Of a stretch of 64,000 nucleotides of DNA, positions 26,690-35,566 are shown one piece after another. The position numbers were made by a program, and so were the translations under genes. Numbering within the stretch: position 1 is the stretch's first letter; the number at the start of each line of letters is the position of its first letter. The DNA lies in NCBI RefSeq assembly GCF_016056295.1, contig NZ_JAECZB010000006.1, positions 29,850 through 93,849 of the forward strand, written 5' to 3'. The DNA comes from Atlanticothrix silvestris CENA357. Lineage in GTDB: Bacteria; Cyanobacteriota; Cyanobacteriia; Cyanobacteriales; Nostocaceae. A model generated the notes under the pieces. It was not told the origin of the DNA and did no database searches. It worked only from the letters and a program-made list of their open reading frames with translations.

Positions 26690-26830
26690 CGCCCAAGGCA
26701 CTTCTCTTCTCTAAGAGACGCTACGCGATCGCAGAGCTTTTCGCTGTCTTGAAAAGTTGGGCGCACGGAAACCGTGACGCGCACACTTTTCGCTGTGGGA
26801 TTTTTAATTTTTAATTTTTAATTTTTAATT
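26690..26830. repeat. Dispersed GC-rich repeat and AATTTTT heptamer tandem repeat
   Basis: 26690-26790 holds a common Nostoc-type repeat (GGCACTTCTCTTCTCT..., GAGACGCTACGCG) also seen at 32344-32380 and in part at 38640-38760. 26801-26829 is about four copies of AATTTTT. The tandem repeat provides the stop codon and last codons of the neighbouring minus-strand gene. Confidence 0.7.
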
Positions 26831-27279
26831 CCCCCTACGGGGTGACGTTCTAGGCTAGCTTCGATTGTATTGGTTAACAAATGACCTGCCATCACACCAC
26901 TGCTGAGATAATATGCATCATCTGAGATGCGATGCATGGTTTCAAAGCCACTACGACGTTGGCGATCGCTCAGTACCCAATAACGCTGCACAATGGTATC
27001 TAGACCAATCCAGCCTTCGCCTTCAACCTGACCCAAAAGATTATGTTGGAGTAAAAAAGTATACTGACGCGCTCCTTCATGCAAACGTCCTTTGTATTGC
27101 AGCGAAATTTCGGAGCGATCGCTACCTGGAAATATCAGCTTGGTGGCCATAGTAAACCAGTTATCTCGATTCCAAGCTATCAAGGTCATACCTTTAACGT
27201 TGATTGGCATACCATGACGATCCAGCCAACTTCCTTGTATTGTCCAGCGTCCTGGTTCTAATAAAAAAGTGTGAGCCAC
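26818..27279 (-). CDS. Conserved hypothetical protein
   Basis: A 153-residue protein with a beta-rich pattern: FLLEPGRWTIQGSWLDRHG, VKGMTLIAWNRDNWFTMATKLIF, SEISLQYKGRLH, QYTFLLQHNLLGQVEGEGWIG and RYWVLSD. This looks like a lipocalin- or calycin-like barrel and I believe it is conserved in cyanobacteria, but I cannot name the family. No signal peptide. The final residues IKN and stop come from the AATTTTT repeat, so the C-terminus may differ from relatives. Monocistronic. Confidence 0.65.
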   Translation of the reverse strand: MAHTFLLEPGRWTIQGSWLDRHGMPINVKGMTLIAWNRDNWFTMATKLIFPGSDRSEISLQYKGRLHEGARQYTFLLQHNLLGQVEGEGWIGLDTIVQRYWVLSDRQRRSGFETMHRISDDAYYLSSGVMAGHLLTNTIEASLERHPVGGIKN

Positions 27280-27373
27280 CTTCTATATTCCTTGTCTTGT
27301 TCGAGTACCGCCAAGACTCAAAGATATATTTGAAATATCCAAATGTCAGGCGGTAATATGAGTGCGGTGTAAA

Positions 27374-28603
27374 TTAATTAACAAGACTTGGATGAATTTC
27401 TCCTAAAAGCATTTCTTGGGGTGCGCCAGTAGCAGCAGGTAGATTTCCAGGAATACCCAATTGCCGCCAATAAGCTAAAACTGCAAAGGCGATCGCTTCT
27501 TTAAAATCTGCATTCAAGCCGACTTCATCTGTAGTTAAGACTGGTATGGATGGTAACAATAACTGTAATCTTTGTTGCAAATAAAGATTGCGACTACCGC
27601 CCCCGCATAGTAGTACCCGCTGCGGCATTTGCGGTAAAAAAGTTTGGTAACTGTGAGCAATTGAAGCTACTGTGAGTTCTGTGAGCGTTGCTAATATATC
27701 AGCTGGGCTAAGTTGATATGCTTCGGCATCTTTTAAACACTGATGCAGGTAAGCCACACCAAATAATTCTCGACCAGTAGACTTAGGCGGTGGTAGATGA
27801 AAGTAATCTTGACTCAGCCATTGTTCTACCAATGGATTACAGGGAGTGCCACTTGCTGCCCATTTGCCGCTTTCATCGTAGGTTTCAGCACCAGCAGTTA
27901 AATGATGCACTGCCAAATCCAACAAACTATTAGCTGGGCCGGTGTCCCAACCGCGAATTTTAGCCAGCCAGTCATCACGACGAGGGGGAATATAAGCTAC
28001 GTTCCCGATCCCACCTAAATTCTGCACACAGCGCCCTTCTTGAGGATGACTGAGTAAAAAAGCATCTACTCTAGGCACTAAAGGCGCGCCATGTCCACCA
28101 ACTGCAATATCAGCAGCACGGAAATTACTTACAGTGGTAATACCCGTGAGGTGGGCAATCAAATCACCGCGACCAAGTTGCAGACTGTAACCAAGTCGTA
28201 AGTCGGGAGGAGTTTTCTTACCTATTCCTCGACTTTCAGGTGGTCGATGGTAGACAGTTTGACCGTGGGAACCAATTAAACTTGCACTTTGGTGGTTGAG
28301 TTGAATATTTTGGGCAGCTTGAGCAAAGGTACAAGCGATCGCATCATCTAATTCTGCCAATTCTGGGATTGAAATAGCTTCTCCAGCGCCAACTGCCAAG
28401 ATTTTTTCTTTCAACTCAGCAGGATAAGAATATGTTTCCCCTGCTAGTAGTTCAATTTTGAGATCTAATTCTGTACCAGAAATCTCTACCAAGGCAGCAT
28501 CTATACCATCTACAGATGTGCCACTAATTAAACCAATAACGCGAACCGGGACAGCAGTTTGTTCAGTTGGAGGCATTGCAACAGACTCTTTTGTTGATTG
28601 CAA
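27374..28603 (-). CDS. anmK: Anhydro-N-acetylmuramic acid kinase
   Basis: AnmK phosphorylates and opens 1,6-anhydro-MurNAc in peptidoglycan recycling. The 409-residue product has the ASKHA-type blocks [57 protein letters not shown] and [12 protein letters not shown], and the C-terminal PEMLLGE-like [13 protein letters not shown]. The first ~15 residues may be extra; an internal ATG at 28576 is possible. No other recycling gene is adjacent. Length slightly above the ~380-residue norm. Confidence 0.95.
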   Translation of the reverse strand: MQSTKESVAMPPTEQTAVPVRVIGLISGTSVDGIDAALVEISGTELDLKIELLAGETYSYPAELKEKILAVGAGEAISIPELAELDDAIACTFAQAAQNIQLNHQSASLIGSHGQTVYHRPPESRGIGKKTPPDLRLGYSLQLGRGDLIAHLTGITTVSNFRAADIAVGGHGAPLVPRVDAFLLSHPQEGRCVQNLGGIGNVAYIPPRRDDWLAKIRGWDTGPANSLLDLAVHHLTAGAETYDESGKWAASGTPCNPLVEQWLSQDYFHLPPPKSTGRELFGVAYLHQCLKDAEAYQLSPADILATLTELTVASIAHSYQTFLPQMPQRVLLCGGGSRNLYLQQRLQLLLPSIPVLTTDEVGLNADFKEAIAFAVLAYWRQLGIPGNLPAATGAPQEMLLGEIHPSLVN

Positions 28604-28697
28604 GGGGTAGTTTAATTCATGCCGCTAGTGATGTCAAAAAGAATCAGGGAGCATCACTGTTAATACTGGCTTAAGAGACTATTTATAAAGTAAATCT

Positions 28698-28853
28698 GGC
28701 GTTGCATAAATGCGGGATGATTACCTCACGCAGAGGCGCAGAGGCAAGCCACCTCTGTGCGGGGGTTCCCCCCGTTGAGGAGAGTGGCGCGCAGAGAAAA
28801 TAAGGAGTTTGAGATTTCAATACGTAAATTTCATCCCTTGATTAAGCAACGCC
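28698..28853. mobile_element. Fold-back element with GGCGTTGC ends and 8-bp target duplication
   Basis: The terminal repeats GGCGTTGCATAAATGCGGGA and its imperfect complement at the right end (18 of 23 bases pair) bound a 156-bp element. The flanks GTAAATCT at 28690-28697 and 28854-28861 are a perfect 8-bp duplication. The interior has CGCAGAGGCGCAGAGGC and a CCTCTGTGCGGGGG hairpin region. It shares ends with the element at 12727. Confidence 0.8.
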
Positions 28854-28970
28854 GTAAATCTTAAGTAGGGTGCGTTAGGCGCTTAAATTATCCTTTTTGT
28901 GACCAATCATATCTAAATATGCGCCATAACACACCCTACAAAAATTGTATTTTTACTTTATAAATAACTT

Positions 28971-30119
28971 CTAAAATGTTTTTTCACTAGCAATAATATG
29001 CAAATCAATATTTTTAAGTAAGCGTACCAGTTTTTGAGTTAACGAACCTTTGAGGAATAATTGCCAACGAGAATGCTGGCTTTCGCCAATGACAATTTGA
29101 GTAATGCGGTATTTTTCAGCGACTTCGGCGATCGCCTGAGCTATATTATTATTTGTAACTCGTAGAAAAGTTCCTGCAAATTCTTTACATAGTTTTTCAC
29201 AAGTGTGAATGTGTAGACTTTCTTCTTTGGTGAGGAAGCGGTCTGAATTGGCTACAAATAAAACATAAAGCGGAGCATTCATGTAGTTAGCTAATCTAGC
29301 ACCCCGGCGTAACAATTGCACTGAGTTAGGATAAGTAGAGATACATACTAAAACCCGTTCGTGGATATTGCAAAATTGACCATTGGGAGTTGTAGCAATT
29401 GCATTTTCTTCCACGCTGTCTGCGACTTCTCGCAAAGCTAATTCCCGCAGAGCAATCAAGTTACGCCGTTGAAAAAAGTTGGTGAGAGCTTGTTGGATTT
29501 TTTGGGGTGCGTAAATTTTGCCTTCTAATAACCGTTCTTGTAGCATCTCCGGTGTGACATCTACTACCACAACTTCATCTGCTGCTTCTAAAATGCGATC
29601 GGGAACGCGTTCTCGTACTACTATGCCAGTAATTCTTGCTACCAGGTCATTGAGACTTTCCAAATGCTGCACATTCATAGTGGAGTAGACATCAATACCT
29701 GCGGCTAAAATTATTTCTACATCTTCGTAGCGTTTTTCTCGTTGGGAGCCAGGGACATTGGTATGTGCTAGTTCATCGACTAACACTAACTGGGGTAGTC
29801 GCTTTAAAATTGCATCCGTATCCATTTCCGTCAGCATCAACCCACCACGAGGAACTTGTTTAAGGGGTACAATTTCTAGCCCCTCTGCCTTTTGGGCTGT
29901 CTCTTTGCGTCCGTGGGTTTCTAAAAGCCCAATAACAACATCAATTCCTTCTTGTTTGAGGGCGATCGCTTCTTCCAACATGCGGTATGTTTTACCTACC
30001 CCTGGAGCCATGCCAATAAAGATTTTATGCTTGCCCCGTCGTGCTGCTTGCATAGAAGAATTGACCGAAGTTAAAGGTATAATCCTAGCCGAACCATTAT
30101 TAAGATTATTATCCTCCAT
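28971..30119 (-). CDS. kdpD: Truncated KdpD (KdpD domain plus USP domain, no kinase)
   Basis: The 382-residue product has the KdpD N-terminal domain with Walker A GMAPGVGKT, Walker B LVLVDELAHTN and MNVQHLESLND, then a universal-stress-like domain (VLVCISTYPNSVQLLRR, IAQAIAEVAEKYRITQIVIGESQHS). It stops before the membrane segments and histidine-kinase module found in E. coli KdpD. A short KdpD of this size is what I know from Anabaena-type kdp operons, so it is a natural form, not a local deletion. It is separated from kdpC by about 2.3 kb that includes an integron-like segment. Confidence 0.9.
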   Translation of the reverse strand: MEDNNLNNGSARIIPLTSVNSSMQAARRGKHKIFIGMAPGVGKTYRMLEEAIALKQEGIDVVIGLLETHGRKETAQKAEGLEIVPLKQVPRGGLMLTEMDTDAILKRLPQLVLVDELAHTNVPGSQREKRYEDVEIILAAGIDVYSTMNVQHLESLNDLVARITGIVVRERVPDRILEAADEVVVVDVTPEMLQERLLEGKIYAPQKIQQALTNFFQRRNLIALRELALREVADSVEENAIATTPNGQFCNIHERVLVCISTYPNSVQLLRRGARLANYMNAPLYVLFVANSDRFLTKEESLHIHTCEKLCKEFAGTFLRVTNNNIAQAIAEVAEKYRITQIVIGESQHSRWQLFLKGSLTQKLVRLLKNIDLHIIASEKTF

Positions 30120-30168
30120 GCTAGGGTGTTGACTTTGTGGGAAAATCCCTCAAAAAAGTTCATGCAAA

Positions 30169-30312
30169 TTATGTGTCGTCATCTGAAGTTGAAAATACAA
30201 TTTTTCTTTTTGAGAGCATCGACTGACCAAAAGCTTCAGATGCCCAATCCTTAAGGTCAATATAGCGAATACTTTCTAACGCCTGCTTGACTACAGAAGT
30301 TGTCAAATTCAT
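30169..30312 (-). CDS. Small open frame upstream of kdpD
   Basis: A 47-codon frame with ATG at 30312 reads MNLTTSVVKQALESIRY..., then DWASEAFGQ, then SKRKIVFSTSDDDT and stop. Composition is protein-like with a short amphipathic helix. No Shine-Dalgarno is obvious and no family is recognised. It lies between the last attC-like site and kdpD, 49 bp upstream of kdpD. It could be a leader peptide, a small conserved kdp-associated protein, or chance. Confidence 0.35.
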   Translation of the reverse strand: MNLTTSVVKQALESIRYIDLKDWASEAFGQSMLSKRKIVFSTSDDDT

Positions 30313-30392
30313 CGTACATAAAAAAATACTTAAAATCATCACTTAATGAAAAGACACTTAATTTTCCAATTAATTAAAATCATGAAAACCTC

Positions 30393-30482
30393 CGCTAACG
30401 ACCTCGTTCAGCCGCCGCTAACAACTTCTCGAACTCAACGAAAAGACTCTATACGGTCGGTGTGTAACGGGATTGTTAGCCT
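30393..30482 (-). repeat. attC-like site after the hydrolase cassette
   Basis: On the minus strand the site begins GGCTAACAATCCCGTT and ends GAGGTCGTTAGCGG; the two ends are imperfect inverted repeats (GCTAAC...CGTT against its complement). The central part contains ACCGACCGTATA on one side and GGCGGCTGAACG on the other, the usual L''/L' layout. The length, ~90 bp, is in the attC range. It starts 30 bp after the hydrolase stop. Confidence 0.6.
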
Positions 30483-30510
30483 GCACTACGTCAACGCAAA
30501 TGTAAGATTC

Positions 30511-31371
30511 TCAGTCACTTAGGAGCGCTTTGGCGATCGCTTCAATCTGATTCACAATCACCGAGATATGTCCTTCATTTAGATACATCACCAGCTTAAT
30601 CGTCGGGAGAGTCGCAGCAATTCGCTTTACCAGATCAAGCGGAACATTCCTATCCTCTTCACCATAGAACAATGTCAACGGCATCCGAATTTCATCTAAA
30701 CTAAAGTCCCATTTTTTGAAGTAAAGCTGAAGATCCCAGGCGGTTCCTTGTGTTCCTGAACGAAGTCCCTCGTTCAAAGCCTCACAGCTTTTCTTGATCC
30801 GACCTGGCGATTTTAATACCGCGTAATCTGCTGCCGGAAGTCTTTTCTTTAAAGTTTCTAATAGTTTGTCTGGAGAACCATTAAGCGATCGCTGTGTCAA
30901 TTTCATTGAGGCTTGATACAGCCAGGGAAAATACTTGATTAAAATCAAACTCCAACGGTTGTATTTCAGCAAATCCGCAGTTGTAAATTCCCATGATCCT
31001 GAAACGATCACGGCTGAATGTAATCGATTAGGAATCTTTGCAGCACAGGCAGCAGTATAGCCGCCTCCCGCCGAAACACCCAACACTGAGAATTTGTCTA
31101 ACCCCAAGGCATCGGCAAGAAATGTGACATCCTTCGTCCAATCAGAAAATCCGCGATTCGGTTGGAAGTCTGACTGTCCTATTCCCGGACGATCTGGCGC
31201 AATCAGTCGTAAGCCTAATCGGATAAATACTTCATCGCCTAACAACAATGGCTCTAAACGAGAAGCTCCGCCACCATGAAAGTAGAAAACGGGATGCCCG
31301 TTGGGGTCGCCATACTCTGCATAGGCTAACCGTCGATTGTCGGGTAGGGTGAGAAGATTCGTACTTTCCAT
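30511..31371 (-). CDS. Alpha/beta hydrolase, cassette gene
   Basis: The 286-residue protein has an alpha/beta hydrolase fold: RLAYAEYGDPNGHPVFYFHGGG (oxyanion HGGG), LIAPDRPGIGQSDF, nucleophile serine in VLGVSAGGGYT, an acid in LFYGEEDRNVP, and a final histidine in LNEGHISV. The resemblance is to small esterase/haloalkane-type hydrolases; the substrate is unknown. It occupies an apparent integron cassette: attC-like repeats lie just downstream (30393-30482) and upstream (31449-31537), and it shares orientation with the SnoaL-like gene. The upstream gap has no clear promoter, as is usual in cassettes. Confidence 0.85.
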   Translation of the reverse strand: MESTNLLTLPDNRRLAYAEYGDPNGHPVFYFHGGGASRLEPLLLGDEVFIRLGLRLIAPDRPGIGQSDFQPNRGFSDWTKDVTFLADALGLDKFSVLGVSAGGGYTAACAAKIPNRLHSAVIVSGSWEFTTADLLKYNRWSLILIKYFPWLYQASMKLTQRSLNGSPDKLLETLKKRLPAADYAVLKSPGRIKKSCEALNEGLRSGTQGTAWDLQLYFKKWDFSLDEIRMPLTLFYGEEDRNVPLDLVKRIAATLPTIKLVMYLNEGHISVIVNQIEAIAKALLSD

Positions 31372-31448
31372 AGCAGCGTTCTTTAATCGTAAACTGAGTC
31401 TGGCATCTCATTATCTCTCAACTAATAACCTTGACACATAACTTTGCA

Positions 31449-31537
31449 GGCTCACATTCCGCTTCACCCGCCGCCAGTAGCCTCGAAATTCTAACAGATC
31501 AACTTTATACGGTCGGGTGCATGGGCGTTGTTGTGCC
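31449..31537 (-). repeat. attC-like site between the two cassettes
   Basis: On the minus strand it begins GGCACAACAACGCCC and ends AATGTGAGCC, 89 bp. It aligns along its length with the site at 30393-30482; CGACCGTATA(A/G)AGT lies at the same distance from the first core in both. Its core sites are more degenerate (GCACAAC, GTGAGCC). Confidence 0.55.
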
Positions 31538-31648
31538 GCGATTATGCAAATAGCGGTGAAGTGTCTATACAGAATCTGACCGAAGTTACTAACCCCTCTT
31601 CATTGCGATCGGTAAAAGCAACGGCTTGAATTGTAATTGCCTTCCCAA

Positions 31649-32044
31649 TTACTCATTGGGAGTTCTCGTCTTTTGAATCATCTCTTGGATTGTTTCGGTT
31701 TCACCAATTTCATAAAGACTAATCAAATTATTCTCAATGGTAAAGATTTGCTGAATTGTTGCATCCGCGAGCAAATTGCCTTGCAAATCTCTGACGATTT
31801 GATGAACGGTAACGACATTTCGATTGTTTTCATCCGTCTCGAATTTTAAGGTTTCAAGCTGCACTTGAATAACCTTATATTGATTAGTCCAGTATTCGCG
31901 CACCGCGTCGCGTCCATAAACGAAACCGCCTGACACCCCGTTCGCCCATTTCACGTCCGGGTGCATCACCGAGATGATTGTTTCAATCTCGCCTTTGTTG
32001 AAGGCTTCGTATAAATTTTGCAGAAACTGCTTATTTGAACTCAT
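31649..32044 (-). CDS. SnoaL/NTF2-like protein, cassette gene
   Basis: The 131-residue protein has the SnoaL-like pattern: [85 protein letters not shown]. This is a small alpha+beta barrel used by isomerases and by proteins of unknown role. The start ATG at 32044 (MSSNKQFL) has no clear ribosome site. It sits in the first apparent cassette, between a GTTGGGC core at 32089-32095 and the attC-like site at 31449-31537. The longer gap to that site (112 bp) is ordinary for cassettes. Confidence 0.8.
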   Translation of the reverse strand: MSSNKQFLQNLYEAFNKGEIETIISVMHPDVKWANGVSGGFVYGRDAVREYWTNQYKVIQVQLETLKFETDENNRNVVTVHQIVRDLQGNLLADATIQQIFTIENNLISLYEIGETETIQEMIQKTRTPNE

Positions 32045-32088
32045 AATTGCTCACCATCCGATACGAACGTCATTAAAACAAGAAAGCA

Positions 32089-32130
32089 GCCCAACATTTC
32101 GGTTGAGCGGTAGCTGCCATCGGCTTGCTC
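32089..32130 (-). promoter_or_regulatory. Integron core site (GTTGGGC) at the edge of the integrase fragment
   Basis: On the minus strand the sequence ends GAAATGTTGGGC at 32089, an exact GTTRRRY core, preceded by AGCTACCGCTCAACC. The end resembles that of the site at 31449 (CGGAATGTGAGCCTGC versus CGAAATGTTGGGCTGC). It may be the right half of another attC or of attI. Confidence 0.5.
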
Positions 32131-32132
32131 CT

Positions 32133-32345
32133 TTTACAAAGAAATTTAAATATTTACCAACCGTTTTGACAAAAGATGAAGTTTTAGCAATTATTCAAAA
32201 ATTATCCGGCGTACATCAACTTTTAATTAAGTTACTTTATGGCACAGGATTACGCTTAACTGAAGAACTGAGTTTAAGAGTTAAAGATGTTGATTTTGCC
32301 AAAAATCAAATTATTGTGCGCGACACAAAGGGAAATGACGCAAGG
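32133..32345 (+). pseudogene. Integron-type tyrosine recombinase fragment
   Basis: The frame gives [57 protein letters not shown] and DTKGNDAR. This is the box I region of integron integrases ([16 protein letters not shown] with the catalytic arginine), about 70 residues. The N-terminal part and the C-terminal catalytic residues (HxxR, Y) are missing; the right end runs into a dispersed GC-rich repeat. Its 5' side faces the cassettes, the orientation expected of intI. Confidence 0.75.
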
Positions 32346-32410
32346 CACTTCTCTTCTCTTCGAGACGCTACGCGAACGCAGCGCTGTGTCACCATGCCCC
32401 ATGCCCATAG

Positions 32411-33019
32411 TTATTGGTTTTGTTGACGATTAATATCTTGCAAATCAAGAGCATAATTTAATCGCAGAACATTGACTCCTGGCTCGCCAAAAATCCACAA
32501 AAATCTCCCATCAGTATATTTATTAACTAAAGGTACTATTTCGTCTTCTTTGATTCCACGGGCACGGGCAACTCGTTCTAATTGCTGCCATGCTGTTTTT
32601 AAAGAAATATGTGGGTCTAACCCAGAACCAGAAGTATAAATTAAATCGGCTGATGGCTGAATATTTTCTTCGCCAAATTTATTTGCTTGTTCAACAATTC
32701 GGGTTAGTAGTTCTGGATTGCTGGGAGCAAGATTACTAGCACCCGAAATACCAGTTGGTCTGGCTTTTTTCCCTTGGCTATATCTCACCGCACTGGGACG
32801 ACCATGAAAATATTTCTCAGATGTGAAATTCTGCCCAATTAAAGTTGAACCAATCGGTTTAGCGTTGATATTTACCATGACGCTACCGTTAGCTTGAAAG
32901 GGAAAAGCAGCTTGACCTACTACCAGGATGGCGAGGGGATAAATGATTGCTGTCAGCAACCAAAGCACTAGAGTAATACGAATTGCTCTAATAGTTTCTC
33001 GAATAAAAGACATAAACAC
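32411..33019 (-). CDS. kdpC: Potassium-transporting ATPase KdpC subunit
   Basis: KdpC is the single-span accessory subunit of the high-affinity K+ P-type ATPase. The 202-residue product has the N-terminal membrane segment [20 protein letters not shown], then the conserved [44 protein letters not shown] and [19 protein letters not shown]. Methionine at 33013 (MSFIRETI) is an alternative start. It is 43 bp downstream of the KdpF/G-like gene. Its 3' end lies 66 bp from the integrase fragment. Confidence 0.95.
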   Translation of the reverse strand: MFMSFIRETIRAIRITLVLWLLTAIIYPLAILVVGQAAFPFQANGSVMVNINAKPIGSTLIGQNFTSEKYFHGRPSAVRYSQGKKARPTGISGASNLAPSNPELLTRIVEQANKFGEENIQPSADLIYTSGSGLDPHISLKTAWQQLERVARARGIKEDEIVPLVNKYTDGRFLWIFGEPGVNVLRLNYALDLQDINRQQNQ

Positions 33020-33062
33020 TTTTCTACTTATTTTTAGAATTTAATTTGATAATGTTAATGTT

Positions 33063-33314
33063 TTAGAAGCGTTCTGGTTGAAAAACGACAACAAATAAAT
33101 AAATGACAAGTGCCAGAGTCACTGCTCCTAAGATACCAATTGCCCAAGTTGAAGGACGCGATAGTGTGTCATCGGTAGCGGCATAAACTAATGGTACAAT
33201 TGCTAAATTAAAGGACAAAAAAATAAAAATAGCGAATGAAAGTTGTTGTCTGCGCCGCTGTAGCCAAATAAAGGAAATCGATAAAAAATTCCTTGTTAAA
33301 TCAACTCGTTTCAT
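33063..33314 (-). CDS. Small membrane protein with KdpF-like tail (KdpG/KdpF)
   Basis: The 83-residue protein has two hydrophobic segments: LSFAIFIFLSFNLAIVPLVY (with a possible signal-like cut at VYA) and a C-terminal ILGAVTLALVIYLFVVVFQPERF. The latter resembles KdpF, the small stabilising subunit. In Anabaena-type operons a gene at this place is called kdpG, and a KdpF module may be fused to it. It lies between kdpB and kdpC on the same strand. Naming is uncertain. Confidence 0.75.
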   Translation of the reverse strand: MKRVDLTRNFLSISFIWLQRRRQQLSFAIFIFLSFNLAIVPLVYAATDDTLSRPSTWAIGILGAVTLALVIYLFVVVFQPERF

Positions 33315-33378
33315 GATTGTCTTTTGTATTTAAGTCCTAGTCTGCCATTTTGGCAGTTATGTTTGATTTTTCAATTAC

Positions 33379-35481
33379 CTAAGCCAATCCCACTACAGTA
33401 ATCAACATATCTATCAACTTAATGGCAATAAACGGTGCTATCACTCCACCCAGTCCATAAATTAAGATGTTACGTTGCAGCAGTTGATTAGCCGTCAGAG
33501 GTCTAAACTGTACACCTTTCAAAGCTAAGGGAATTAAAACGGGAATAATCAAAGCATTATAAATCAGCGCCGATAATACAGCAGAATTAGCACTAGTCAA
33601 ATTCATAATATTCAGACTTTGCAGATTAACAGCGGCAAATATCACTGGAATAATTGCAAAGTACTTAGCAATATCGTTAGCAATAGAAAATGTAGTCAAT
33701 GCTCCACGAGTAATCAACAATTGTTTGCCAATACTGATGATATCAATCAGCTTTGTGGGATCAGAGTCTAAATCTACCATGTTGGCTGCTTCTTTGGCAG
33801 CTTGAGTTCCTGTATTCATGGCTACGCCCACATTTGCCTGTGCTAGTGCTGGAGCATCGTTAGTACCATCTCCAGTCATGGCAACTAATTTACCTTTTGC
33901 CTGTTCTTCTTGAATGACACTAATTTTTTCTTCTGGTGTGGCTTCGGCAATAAAGTCATCTACTCCTGCTTCGTTGGCAATCACCGCTGCGGTAATTCGA
34001 TTGTCTCCAGTTAACATAACTGTATGAACTCCCATCCGTCGTAACTGGTCAAAACGCTCGCGGATACCAGGTTTAACTACGTCTTTTAGATAAATAACAC
34101 CGTAGATGTCGCTATCAAGGCAGACTGCTAAGGGTGTACCTCCTTGTCGGGAAACTTGTTCATAAGCTGCATCTAGTTCTGGGGTATCGTCTCCATTACG
34201 GGAACGCACAAAGCCTTTGATTGCTCCTACTGCTCCTTTGCGGGCTTCACGTCCACCATACAAGTTTGTACCACTCATGCGGGTTTTGGCGGAAAATGGC
34301 ACTCCTTCTGATTGGTTAGGGTCAAAGTCAAATCGTGCCCCTAATCTTTGTGCCAGTCGGACAATTGATTTTCCTTCAGGTGTATCATCAAATACACTAG
34401 CTGCCAAAGCAATATAAGCTATTTCTTCTATTGAGTGGCCGTTGATTGGGATAAATTCTTCTGCCAAGCGGTTGCCGAGGGTAATTGTACCTGTTTTGTC
34501 AAGAATGAGGGTATTGACATCTCCACAGGCTTCTACTGCTCGTCCTGAAGTGGCAATGACATTAAATTGGGCAACTCTATCCATGCCGGCAATGCCAATG
34601 GCACTGAGTAAACCGCCAATGGTTGTAGGAATCAGTGCCACCAATAGGGCAACTAAAATTGGTACACTAATGGGGCTTTTGACATAGTAGGCAAATGCGG
34701 GCAAAGTTGCGACGACAAAAAGAAATACTAAGCTCAAAATTGCTAGCAACACCGTCAAGGCAATTTCATTTGGTGTCTTGCTACGTTCTGCCCCTTCTAC
34801 TAAGGCAATCATCCGGTCAATAAAGCCTTTGCCTGGGTCAGTGGTGATGCGAATAATCAGCTCGTCTGAGATAATTCGTGTACCACCAGTTACAGAACTG
34901 GCAACATCTGAGCCTGATTCTTTTAAGACTGGTGCTGATTCCCCAGTAATTGCCGATTCATCGACTGAAGCAACACCCATAATCACTTCCCCATCCGCAG
35001 GAATAATATCACCTGCTACTACATAGATGTTGTCACCTTGTTGAAGGCTAGTGGAAGATACTTCAGTAATTGTGCCATCTGGGGCAAGTTTTTTGGCGGT
35101 CGTCTCTGATTTAGTTGAGCGTAAGGCATCGGCTTGGGCTTTACCTCGCCCTTCAGCTACAGCTTCCGCAAAATTGGCAAACCAAACAGTAAAGAACAAA
35201 ATCCCCGTCAATAAGCCGTTAAAAAGTTGCGGGTTCTTCTGTTGGGTTGGGCCGAATAAGTTGGGATCAATTGTTACCGATAAGGTAATTAGTGTCCCTA
35301 CCCAAACCAAAAACATCACTGGATTTTTGATGGCATTTTTGGGATTAAGTTTAACAAAAGCATCTCTAATGGCTCTGAGGTAGATGCCTTTAGTATTAAT
35401 CCTAGCTTTTTTGCGTGATTGGCGGCGATCGCCAGGACGAGAACGAAGTCTAGCTTTAGAGGTAGATGCAACGGGATTCAT
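33379..35481 (-). CDS. kdpB: Potassium-transporting ATPase KdpB subunit
   Basis: KdpB is the catalytic P-type ATPase subunit. I choose ATG 35481 ([18 protein letters not shown]); the longer frame from 35559 begins in AT-rich repetitive DNA (GAAGTATCAAGTGAAG). The 700-residue product has [13 protein letters not shown], the phosphorylation motif [35 protein letters not shown], and [21 protein letters not shown]. The N-terminal basic tail ([17 protein letters not shown]) is longer than in E. coli. Seven or so membrane segments. Gene order kdpA-kdpB-kdpF/G-kdpC is normal. Confidence 0.97.
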   Translation of the reverse strand: MNPVASTSKARLRSRPGDRRQSRKKARINTKGIYLRAIRDAFVKLNPKNAIKNPVMFLVWVGTLITLSVTIDPNLFGPTQQKNPQLFNGLLTGILFFTVWFANFAEAVAEGRGKAQADALRSTKSETTAKKLAPDGTITEVSSTSLQQGDNIYVVAGDIIPADGEVIMGVASVDESAITGESAPVLKESGSDVASSVTGGTRIISDELIIRITTDPGKGFIDRMIALVEGAERSKTPNEIALTVLLAILSLVFLFVVATLPAFAYYVKSPISVPILVALLVALIPTTIGGLLSAIGIAGMDRVAQFNVIATSGRAVEACGDVNTLILDKTGTITLGNRLAEEFIPINGHSIEEIAYIALAASVFDDTPEGKSIVRLAQRLGARFDFDPNQSEGVPFSAKTRMSGTNLYGGREARKGAVGAIKGFVRSRNGDDTPELDAAYEQVSRQGGTPLAVCLDSDIYGVIYLKDVVKPGIRERFDQLRRMGVHTVMLTGDNRITAAVIANEAGVDDFIAEATPEEKISVIQEEQAKGKLVAMTGDGTNDAPALAQANVGVAMNTGTQAAKEAANMVDLDSDPTKLIDIISIGKQLLITRGALTTFSIANDIAKYFAIIPVIFAAVNLQSLNIMNLTSANSAVLSALIYNALIIPVLIPLALKGVQFRPLTANQLLQRNILIYGLGGVIAPFIAIKLIDMLITVVGLA

Positions 35482-35566
35482 AATGAAGGCTGAAGTGTGA
35501 AGTATCAAGTGAAGCAATGAAGTATAAATTGAAGTTAAAGTCTCGTTTTTAGCCTTCATCCTTTTA

